A program made the translations under genes and the position numbers. This document shows, piece by piece, positions 56,110-64,000 of a stretch of 64,000 nucleotides of DNA; position 1 is the first letter of the stretch, and each line of letters begins with the position of its first letter. The notes beneath the pieces are model-generated. The model did not search any database. It saw only the letters and a list, made by a program, of their open reading frames with translations, and was not told the DNA's origin. Origin of the DNA: Rostrohypoxylon terebratum (lineage: Eukaryota; Ascomycota; Sordariomycetes; Xylariales; Hypoxylaceae); contig MU385860.1 in NCBI GenBank assembly GCA_022497145.1, positions 372,001 through 436,000 of the forward strand. The letters are read 5' to 3'.

Positions 56110-56526
56110 CTCGGCGGTGGTTGTCGCGGTCGACTGGTGTGTGTTGTTGGATGAAGTCGAATCGTGAAAAGCACACCTAAAAAAAATTAAAGAAATTGAA
56201 AGGTTCAAAGTTGGTTGTGTGGATTTTGTGGATTTACTTCGCCTAATTCCAAATTTCCTGCGTGGGAAAGAAAGATGGGTCCACGCTAGGGCTATGGTAC
56301 CGCATTGACCACCTGGAAGCTAAAGCTAATTATCCGAAGAAAACCCATCGACGCGCGCCGTCGCGAATTAATTGCCCAGTCAGAAGTATTGTGGGTCCAC
56401 TTATCCAATTCCCATACCTGTGGTCCTGTGACATCCATCATCCAATACCACCTACATATGTAGGAGGTATGCTTGCTATTGCCGACATCATTGTCCGCAC
56501 TTTGAGAAGCCATTGGTTTCTCCAAG
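56110..56526. promoter_or_regulatory. Bidirectional promoter RPS6 / CTF8
   Basis: 417 bp between the two start codons, serving a highly expressed ribosomal protein gene and a low-abundance cell-cycle gene. It includes a CTACATATGTAG palindrome near 56451-56463. No further site could be assigned. Confidence 0.5.
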
Positions 56527-56988
56527 ATGACCCCTTCTATCCAGCTTCACCCAAGGAAGCTTGAAAACGAAAATTCTAGCCCGAATCCTCTTCCACAGCT
56601 CATGCAAACACCAACCGGCTTGGCAATTCTAGAGCTCCAGGGAACTATCAACTTACCCGAGAATCATGAGAATGGCGAGGAAAATTCTCAAGGAATAGCT
56701 GTTGGGCGTCTCATATTCCCAGACTACCACCCAGAGACCCAAGATCCTTCCAGCACTTACTGGATGAAACGAGTTCATCTATATGTGGGCGAGCACCAGA
56801 GACTCACTGGAGAAGTTAAGAAGCTCCCGAAAGCCTTAGCTATTATCAAGAAAAGAACCAGCTCCGGGGGCGACGTGAACATGAACGATGGAAATTCAGA
56901 ATCTACTGCGGAGGATTTAGAGATAGTTGAGATTGTCAAACACAAAATTGTGTTCTCTCACCGTCCAGAACCTGTAGGGACAGGATGA
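56527..56988 (+). CDS. ctf8: CTF8, subunit of the alternative RFC-Ctf18 clamp loader
   Basis: Small subunit of the Ctf18-Dcc1-Ctf8 module that joins RFC2-5 to load PCNA and supports sister chromatid cohesion and replication checkpoint signalling. Single exon, 153 aa. Family blocks: LPQLMQTPTGLAILELQGTI followed by NLPEN, IAVGRLIFPDYHP, the central WMKRVHLYVGEHQRLTGEVK followed by KLPKALAIIKKR, and EDLEIVEIVKHKIVFSHRPE near the end. An acidic, N/S-rich insert (about residues 115-130) separates the last two blocks. These blocks are diagnostic, and length fits. The start is the first ATG (MTPSIQLHP), which matches the family start. Confidence 0.94.
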   Translation: MTPSIQLHPRKLENENSSPNPLPQLMQTPTGLAILELQGTINLPENHENGEENSQGIAVGRLIFPDYHPETQDPSSTYWMKRVHLYVGEHQRLTGEVKKLPKALAIIKKRTSSGGDVNMNDGNSESTAEDLEIVEIVKHKIVFSHRPEPVGTG

Positions 56989-58084
56989 ATCCTTCACAAC
57001 GGACCTGGAACAAACGAACAATCTGTAGCGGCAGTTTCGACATAGCCTACTGCGCCTAAAACTTCGTGCACTGCTTGAGATTATAGCCTGAGCTCCCTGA
57101 ACATACCTCGCTGCTCCTCTGCCTTCTCGCTGAGATAACATGAGGAGTTTCGCAGCTGGTATATGGATAACAACTCGATTTACAAGCAGCGAGCGTGTTA
57201 GCTAGGCAGCAAACCGCCTATTCATAAGAGTTGACCAGTCTCATAGGCCAACATATTCAGGATTGGAAACATCGGGTCAATAGATATGTTTGCTGGATAC
57301 TCGAAGATTCATTGCGTCTTTACAGCAACCAATTTTATTCCAGCTGCTGTTAAGAGCTCTCAAGACGATGATCCATCGTAGTAGGACCTCAGCATAGGCA
57401 GTCATGGGAGGGGCTATATCCGAGCGTCTTGAGATGGTGGAGTAGTATATTGATATGTAGTGTACCTTTCACGGACCGGATAGTGATTTAGAATAAATCG
57501 GAGGATATTCATGTTAAATAAAGCTTCTTTACTTTGAATTCCGTCGTACAAGTGAATACATCACACTCAGGAAACTCTAAATGAGTACATAGGTACATGC
57601 GGTACCTTACCCCACATGCACCTATCAATGCTCCTACATACCGATAAGATTTGAGGCCCCACTTAAATTTGACTTACCACCTTCGCAAGCCGACCGCGAC
57701 TTCATTCAACTTCATCATCACTCTACGATTCTCACCATCTACGCATCTCAAGATTTCACCCACCATCAACTCTCCAAGGCCCTCTTTTCTGTATATTGAT
57801 CACGGAGTTCATACATATATTGCGACAGTAGTTGATTCCCAGAGTTTCTTGTCGGACCGAGGCGGACCGGTGTGTCTCCGACGTATTGTCAGCCTGTCGA
57901 GTCGTGCACTGATCACAGTCGCGTTTCCGACTCTGAACTGAACTTTTTCGAACCGTCCAACTACTTCCCTTCCAACAATTAGTCTGCAATCGCCTTTCCG
58001 AGAATATCAACCTGCTCTTGCGATAATACTTTTGCCATCGGCAATTGAACAAAACCCTCCACATACGCCTCGAAATCCTTCAAA
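56989..58084. other. Intergenic between CTF8 and TAF10
   Basis: 1.1 kb; AT-rich to about 57600, then C/T-rich on the plus strand as a promoter/leader for TAF10. No gene recognised. Confidence 0.55.
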
Positions 58085-58702
58085 ATGGCTGCACCGCAAC
58101 CCATCGAGAACGAGCAGATACCTCCCGTCGTTTCTCAGCAGATCGAAGAGGATGGACCGGTTGCGACGGATCCCAAGATCCCGACTCGCAAGGACACTTC
58201 CTTGAAGGAGTTCATGTCCAAGATGGATGACTACGCACCCATCGTAAGTAGTCCGCGCAGCTAATATCTAGCTGGCTGGACATGCTCACAACATAAACAG
58301 ATCCCCGAAGCCGTCATCAACTTCTACATGGCCAAGGCCGGCCTCCCCCCTCCTCCCGCAACCGACCCCCGCCTCGCCCGATTGATCGCGCTCGCTGTCC
58401 AAAAGTTCACCGCGGACGTCGCGGCCGATGCCTATCAATACAGCCGCATCCGCGCGTCTAACACCAGCGCCAACAACCCGATGGGCAATCTTGGGGCCGC
58501 CGCCGGACTGCAGGTTCCTGGCCAGACGCAAACTAACGCTAAAGATCAAGGACGTGGTGGTTTGCTCGGGATTCAGCGAGCCGGTTACGGTGGCGGTGGG
58601 CAGGGCGGTAGCCAGAACCGCACCGTCCTCACGATGGAAGACCTCGGCATGGCGGTTGGGGAGTACGGCGTCAATGTCAAGCGCAGCGAGTTCTACCGAT
58701 GA
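58085..58702 (+). CDS. taf10: TFIID/SAGA subunit TAF10
   Basis: Histone-fold subunit shared by TFIID and SAGA, used in Pol II transcription. Exons 58085-58243 and 58301-58702, giving 186 aa. The conserved region starts at DTSLKEFMSKMDDYAPI-IPE (junction at the 57-nt intron, phase 0) and continues AVINFYMAKAGL, DPRLARLIALAVQKFTADVA, ADAYQYSRIRAS, and near the end RTVLTMEDLGMAVGEYGVNV with KRSEFYR, the TAF10 signature. A G/Q-rich loop of about 55 residues (QRAGYGGGGQGGSQ) lies between the helices, as in other filamentous fungi. Confidence 0.95.
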
Positions 58703-59209
58703 ACGGTATGGTTAACCCATACAGCCAAGTGACAAAGTGGCCGGTGCTAATAGTACTACGTTTAGCTCCCTAGAGAAAGCCCCCATATCGAGGATAATAG
58801 CAACAATACGCTTTCCTACGAATCGAAACGGGGGACTGTATTATCATAACAACTGGCATCGTTCCATCATCGGGGTTGGGTTACTAGGCATTGGCGCTCA
58901 GGATCGGCTTTTACGTTTTTTTTCTATGGGCTTAGGTTTTATTTTTTCCCCTTCTCTATGTTGGGCCTCAGATGCGACGTGGCACTGAGACATGAACACC
59001 TAGATGTATAAAGCACGCCGGCAACGAAATCGCCGGGATACATTGCATACGAACAGGCACAAAGAATTGAGTCATATTCTGTCTGCAATCGTTGGTTTTT
59101 TTGGTGTGATCTGATGCGTGATATACAGTAAGAATCTTGGCTCGTAATTGACCCTCCAAGTGCCTCCAACGCCGGGGTATGTCCACCTCTCAACTATATC
59201 ATGCCCATT
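58703..59209. other. Convergent spacer, nothing recognised
   Basis: 507 bp between TAF10 and the convergent mitochondrial uS19 gene; presumed 3' untranslated sequence. Confidence 0.6.
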
Positions 59210-59688
59210 CTACTTCAATCTCGACCAGATGAAGGGTTTTCTCGTTCTATACGCATCGCCACGTTAGCAGCTTCCTCTCGAAGGAGGGGTTGTAAGGGAA
59301 AAGGTATAAGAGGGGGAACGTACGGGGCGAACTCGCCGAGCTTGTGGCCGACCATCTCCTCAGTGACGTCGAGGTCGTAGTACTCTTTGCCGTTGTATAT
59401 CTGGAACTTGAGGCCCACGAAGCTGGGAAGGATGGTGGCGGCACGGGCTTGCGTCTTGATTGGTTTGGGTTCTAGGCCAGGGACTACGCGGACGATGGGA
59501 AGGCTAGATGGCGCATTAGGTGAGTCTGTTTGTTCGGGTTTGCGGTTGATGCGTCTGGGAGTTCTTACGGTACGATATGAGGCCCTGTTGAACAATTGAT
59601 GGTTAGTTTGAACTACTGAGGGTCAGAGGGTGGGTGTGTTACCTTTCCAGACCGATCGGCCTTTCATTAGCCACCTTGTCGGCTGCAT
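59210..59688 (-). CDS. rsm19: Mitochondrial small-subunit ribosomal protein uS19m (Rsm19)
   Basis: Nuclear gene for the mitochondrial ribosome protein uS19. The protein is only recovered with four exons on the minus strand: 59688-59643, 59584-59569 (16 nt), 59503-59324, 59246-59210, giving 92 aa. Joined sequence: MQPTRWLMKGRSVWK, then GPHIVP encoded largely by the 16-nt microexon, then LPIVRVVPGLEPKPIKTQAR, TILPSFVGLKFQIYNGKEY, VTEEMVGHKLGEFAP and TRKPFIWSRLK. The blocks RSVWKGPHIVP, IKTQARAATILPSFVGLKF and EEMVGHKLGEFAPTRK are the uS19 hallmarks and fix all three junctions. Introns are 58, 65 and 77 nt. If the microexon is missed, the sequence ahead of TILPSF appears as an unrelated basic N-terminus. 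Confidence 0.93.
59569..59584 (-). other. rsm19: 16-nt microexon of rsm19
   Basis: Flanked by ACAG on its 5' side and GTAAGA on its 3' side (minus strand). It supplies the GPHIVP part of the conserved uS19 block. The joint is phase 1 in and phase 2 out. Confidence 0.88.
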
Positions 59689-61450
59689 TTTGTCTGGTTG
59701 GGAACAAGTTAATGCTGAGGGAGTCGCTCGTCGCATCAAATTCCGAAATTCCGTGAATTCATTTCCAGTTCGATGTAGTAATGTACCGTGCTTATCGATA
59801 GTGGGTTGCATGTCCCGAGCCTGGATTATAAATGTTCCGGTCGTACCGGTCCGTATGCTTACTAAGTCACTTGTTGCACTTGTTGATGTCTGGCGCTTTA
59901 GAATTCTTGATATCATACATCATATTCAACAACTGCATTGAATGTCTACCTGTTTCAATCGAAGCCGATTTGCGTTTCAACGATCTATGACACGAATGAA
60001 AACTATAAGAAGACCATCGGAAAGGCTGCAATTCGAAGGATTCGAGAAAAATCACGATCCACCTGTTCGATTGCAGCACCTAGGAGTCGGACACCTCTAA
60101 AGAATCGATTCACAGCGGACTACGTTTGGTTAGCCTCGAGAAGGCCAGCTGAAAGTCCTTACTTGTTTCCACATCAAGGTAAATCTGGATTCGATTCCGT
60201 AGCGGTATGGCTTCTCAACTTGTGGATATTCCTGGTCTAGATTACGCCAAAGTGATAGATACTTGGCAGGGCTGAGATCTAGTAAGCTATGTCAAAAGAC
60301 TCAAACCCGGTTTCGATGGAGAAAATGGTTCTAGATTTTCCCTTAATTTCTTACCTATTGAGACAGTCATATGGAATGTCTCATCGACAGCATTTCTATT
60401 GTTACATACCCGTGACATCAACTCCTAGAGGCGTTATCTACCTAGATTCTCTATCTTGAAGGTTACGCCGAGTCTCTATTGGTTGCTTATATAATTACAC
60501 CTACTTGATTCAGATTCAGACTCCATTGGAGGAAGCCTATAATCAAATTGACGGAGTCGTCAAGGCTAACCGACGTTCCTACTGTCCTAATTCGATTCGG
60601 GGACCTGGTTAGTCGTGCTATTTACCCCTGGAATAACTAGCCAGCTAGCCTATTTCGATCTCTAGTCACACGTCATTTTAGACTTCCCCAACTTTCGTGC
60701 CCCTGACGAATTTCTCTGGAGTCTGTCTCCATCGCCACGCACTTCTTAGCATAGCATGACCTGATATACGTGCGGAGGCCTAGGCCCCGCCCCCCTGGAA
60801 GCAGCAACAAGCTTCACGACAGAGCTGCTCGGCCTTGAACGAATCTTGGCATTTTCGGCCCTACCACGTTACACTATCCACGCCCCTGGCGTTGGTGTGC
60901 CAATAAACCATGGCTCATCATCGTGCTATGTTGTCGACTTGCGACCAAAAGGGCAGCTACAAAACAATTTCTCTCCAGTGTGGGCAGGTGAAATTCACAG
61001 CAGTATCTAAACCCCTGCCAAGAGCCGGCGTCAACGTAATCCTCTACCGAGAAAAAGCACCGTCGGCCAAGCATTTCGGTCGCCGCGATCTTCATCCGAC
61101 GCGGCATCTTGTCATGTTTTTTATTAGATCACCCCTCCGGCGCCTATGAGGATCGAGCACCTTCGATATTGAGGCTCAATGGCATCTATATCCACAGATC
61201 TACGATCCCCCTCGTCTTAATTGCCATTAGCGCCGGAATCATTATCCTAGGCGCCTTTTCTTATGCCTCGATCTCTTTTGCGTGGGGCGGAGCGACGGCT
61301 TCCGTTCCCGCCGCACACCTCGAGGTCCACGCTGTTCTCGAGGTTATATAAGAGTCGAGTGCCCATGACCACCCACCATGACTCGTGAGGTCTTGTTTAC
61401 TCCACCCCACGTTAGTCTTTACTTCGCGGAAGTCTAGATAGATAGACATC
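59689..61450. promoter_or_regulatory. Divergent spacer with cellulase promoter
   Basis: 1.76 kb between rsm19 and the GH5 gene. Near the GH5 start are a TATATAAG box at about 61345-61352 (100 bp before the ATG) and a GTGGGGCGG stretch at 61282-61290 that fits the SYGGRG consensus of the CreA/Cre1 carbon repressor. Carbon catabolite repression is an inference. No other gene recognised. Confidence 0.45.
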
Positions 61451-62785
61451 ATGAGGTTCGTCGATATTCTTGCTGTTGTCGCCGGCGTCTCTGGCGCTGT
61501 CGCGTCACCTACCAAGACCACAAAACGCGCCAGCAAGTTCGAATTCGTCGGTGTAAGCGAGTCTGGGGCCGAGTTCGGTAACACTGCTCTTCCCGGACAG
61601 CTTAACAAGGACTACACATGGCCTGACCACAGTACCATCTCGGTACGCTCTCTCTGACTACCCAGAAGAATCTGTCATTCCACTAACATTTCGGAAGACC
61701 TTGATCCAGCAGGGAATGAACACCTTCCGAGTTCCGTTCATGATGTTAGTTCTCGCAAGCTAGATAAATACGCGTAATACTGAACAGGGCCTAGGGAGCG
61801 CCTTATCCCCAGCCAGCTAACAGGCACCGTCAACGAGACCTACGCTGCCGGTCTTGATGATGTATGTTTCTTGCTAAACTTGCTTGAGCTCCGACTAATG
61901 CTAATTCAAACTAATAGATTGTCGAGTTCATCACTAGCCAGTCAGTTTGAACACACTCTGTCTGAATTCACGATTACTAACCGTATTTAGGGGTGCTTAC
62001 GCTGTAGTCGACCCCCACAACTTCGGCCGCTACTACGGCAACATCATCACCGACGTCACCGGATTCGGAGCGTGGTGGACCACCGTAGCTAAGCGTTATG
62101 CCACCAACGACAAGGTCATCTTCGACACCAACAACGAGTTCCACGACGAGGACAACGCCCTCGTCGGCCAGCTCAACCAAGCCGCTATCAACGCCATCCG
62201 AGCCGCCGGTGCTACCTCCCAGTACATCTTCGCCGAAGGAAACTCTTGGACCGGTGCCTGGCACTGGGTTAGTTCTCCCGCCTCTGACACGTTCGTATTG
62301 TCGTTAATCCGACGCAGACATCCAGCGGTACCTCCGACGCGATGGGCCAATTGACCGACCCCCAGAACAAGCTCATCTATGAGATGGTACGTCCAAATAA
62401 TCCTCTCCGTCCCAATCCCACCTCCATTCCCCATACTAACATACCACCACCAATCCAGCACCAATACCTCGACTCCGACGGCTCCGGCACATCCGAAGAC
62501 TGCGTCTCGACCACGATCGGCGCAGAGCGTCTAGCGGACGCGACCGCCTGGCTGAAGGCCAACAACAAGGTCGCCATCATTGGCGAGACCGCCGGCGGCG
62601 CCAACGCCCAGTGCATCCAAGCCGTGCAGGGCATGCTCTCCTACATGGAGGACAACAGCGACGTCTGGAAGGGCTGGCTCTGGTGGGGCGCCGGTCCCTG
62701 GTGGGGCAGCTACATGTACTCCATCGAGCCCCCCACCGGCGTCGCTTACACCAGCGTCTTGCCTTCGCTCACTTCTTACATCTAA
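61451..62785 (+). CDS. Secreted GH5 endo-beta-1,4-glucanase
   Basis: Extracellular cellulase of glycoside hydrolase family 5 (fungal subfamily 5-like), cutting internal beta-1,4 bonds in cellulose. Seven exons: 61451-61642, 61698-61744, 61795-61861, 61918-61940, 61991-62267, 62318-62386, 62459-62785, giving 333 aa. Signal peptide MRFVDILAVVAGVSGAVA, then a KR site (TKTTKRAS). Blocks: FEFVGVSESGAEFG, LIQQGMNTFRVPFMMERLIP, QGAYAVVDPHNFGRYYG, FDTNNEFHDED with the acid/base Glu at about 159, FAEGNSWTGAWHW, and IIGETAGGANAQC with the nucleophile Glu at about 268, ending WKGWLWWGAGPWWGSYMYSI. No carbohydrate-binding module or linker is present. Exon 4 is 23 nt; its donor is GTCAGT. The intron 1 acceptor is AAG. 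Confidence 0.95.
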
Positions 62786-63839
62786 GGCTTAAGCTTCGAC
62801 TTCGGCGTAGGAAAGGCGTGTGGTGTGTGATGTGTGGTGTGTGGTGTGTATATAGGTGGAGGCTTAGCTTAGGCTAGGAATTCTTGTATATAGTTAGGCA
62901 CGTTAGTAGCTAGGTGTTACAATCCAACCAGGATCATCGCCAGAATGATTAGTAAAGGACCGGAAAAACTTCGGTTGTGATCTCAATGGATCTGAGATCC
63001 AGTGAGAGCGACGGATCTGAGATCGTATGGGAAATACGATTAATACAGACAAGGGAAGGGAAGGAAAGTTAGTATATAAAAAATGGAAGTTTCCTACTGT
63101 ATTTAGTTTTGAGTTCTCTAGCTTTCAATCTAAGTATTCAGACTGCACTTGAATATAGAGTCCCATGAAATCTCTTTTACGAACAGAATCGTCAACCCTA
63201 CAGTATTGTTACCTTAAAACCAAGTACCCCGGGGTACGTATCCGCTCTACGAAGTCAGTTAGGCAGAAGTAGTAGACGGGTTCGTAACACTAGGAGCAAA
63301 AATACTATGCCTATGCGGAGACCTTTCTCAACATGCTGTCTTGTAAAAACCAAGGATTTGCAAATGCGTAGAACGGTTACGAATTTTGTCGTTATTATGT
63401 CATAACTACGAATTCTAAAGTAACCTACGTTCAACCGTCGTTAACATCGACTGCTTCTCACACTACAAACTACGATATAAGTCAAAAAGCACCATCATCA
63501 CTGTCATAAAGTCATCGTCAATTCATGATATAAATCATTATTATTGCGTAAACCCTAATCTTGCACATGCTATGTGTCGGGCAAAGTGTTAAGGCAGGCT
63601 AGCTAACGCCACTGGCCTGCACTCCTATGTCGTAGCAGCCTTACCGAAGCCCACTTGCCGAATGCTAGAGGTGAACACAAACTCATCAAAAATCCTCCTG
63701 GTGTGGAAGAGAAAAATGCACGCCTGCCCTTTCCCCGTTCTCTCCATGCTGTACAGACAATACAATCAACGACGTAGTATAGTGTTATGATGGCTTTTTT
63801 CTTCTTTTGCTTCGGAGCTTTGACCGAATATATGTACCC
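62786..63839. other. Convergent spacer, nothing recognised
   Basis: 1.05 kb between the GH5 gene and the convergent HECT ligase gene. A TGTGTGGTG dinucleotide-rich stretch lies at 62817-62851 and an ATCTGAGATC repeat at 62989-63024. No gene seen. Confidence 0.55.
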
Positions 63840-64000
63840 TTACGCGAACCCGAAGTAATCGCTACCAGCTGTAATGGCCTTGATAAGTTGTCGGCGAAGG
63901 GTGTCGTAGCTCTCGTACTCGGGGAGATCGAGTTCTGCGAGAACGTTAGTTAGATATATCTTACGTAGAGCATACAAGATACGGAAACTTACGGTTAAAA
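63840..64000 (-). CDS. tom1: C-terminus of a TOM1/HUWE1-type HECT ubiquitin ligase
   Basis: Only the last codons are in the window. Last exon 63934-63840; the preceding exon ends at 63993 and continues past the edge, with a 58-nt intron (GTAAGT donor, CGCAG acceptor). Joined reading: FNQLDLPEYESYDTLRRQ, then LIKAITAGSDYFGFA and stop. This is the HECT C-lobe end: the conserved FNQL after the (outside) catalytic cysteine, LPEYESY, and the final FGFA, closest to the Tom1/HUWE1 branch as recalled. These E3 ligases ubiquitinate excess ribosomal proteins and histones among other targets. Orientation and stop are certain; subfamily is less so. Confidence 0.8.
   Translation of the reverse strand, partial: LTVSFRILYALRKIYLTNVLAELDLPEYESYDTLRRQLIKAITAGSDYFGFA

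Noticed and set aside
60910..61351. Two short frames upstream of the GH5 gene
   Set aside because: No family resemblance, poor start contexts, and they overlap the GH5 promoter region.
1..64000. Secondary-metabolite cluster or CRISPR array
   Set aside because: No PKS, NRPS or terpene synthase genes and no spaced direct repeats; gene content is mostly unlinked housekeeping.

Overview
The window is nuclear DNA from a filamentous ascomycete (Pezizomycotina, most likely a Sordariomycete; the order is not resolvable by eye). The reasons are short GT-AG introns of about 45-160 nt in many genes, a fungal gene repertoire (CWC27, SNT1-like, KCS1, MRE11, a Mnn4/LicD-type protein, DUF3632, a secreted T1-type RNase, a GH5 cellulase), and a repeat relic whose copies differ almost only by transitions, as expected from repeat-induced point mutation (RIP).

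Layout. 1-22.1 kb is dense housekeeping: CWC27 cyclophilin (3' end off the window), deoxyhypusine synthase, an unrecognised basic protein, a very long SNT1-like double-SANT corepressor, ALG2 mannosyltransferase and a KCS1 inositol hexakisphosphate kinase. 22.1-29.3 kb is a gene-poor island. It holds an inverted pair of Ty1/copia pol fragments with a RIP-like pattern, a perfect 13-bp palindrome, a 153-nt assembly gap, and directly beside the gap a sequence that reads as domains V and VI of a group II intron on the minus strand. 29.3-46.2 kb is dense again: a TCP11/SOK1 protein, MRE11, a LicD protein, a WLM metalloprotease, the ERD2 HDEL receptor, a single-pass membrane protein and an unrecognised CxxC protein. 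46.2-52.9 kb holds a possible Pol III transcript, a DUF3632 protein and a secreted guanyl-specific RNase. 52.9-64 kb holds PRPP synthetase, ribosomal protein S6 head-to-head with CTF8, TAF10, mitochondrial uS19 with a 16-nt microexon, a secreted GH5 endoglucanase, and the last residues of a TOM1/HUWE1-type HECT ligase.

The genes do not form a biosynthetic cluster; most are unrelated core functions, in either orientation, each with its own promoter. Gene models were rebuilt by joining exons by eye, keeping frame and family consensus. Several needed unusual choices: a start codon split by an intron in the SNT1-like gene, GTCAG donors, AAG acceptors and a microexon. The points most worth a second look are the group II intron relic beside the gap, the split start codon, the candidate Pol III locus at 46.9-47.3 kb, and the RIP-marked inverted copia pair.
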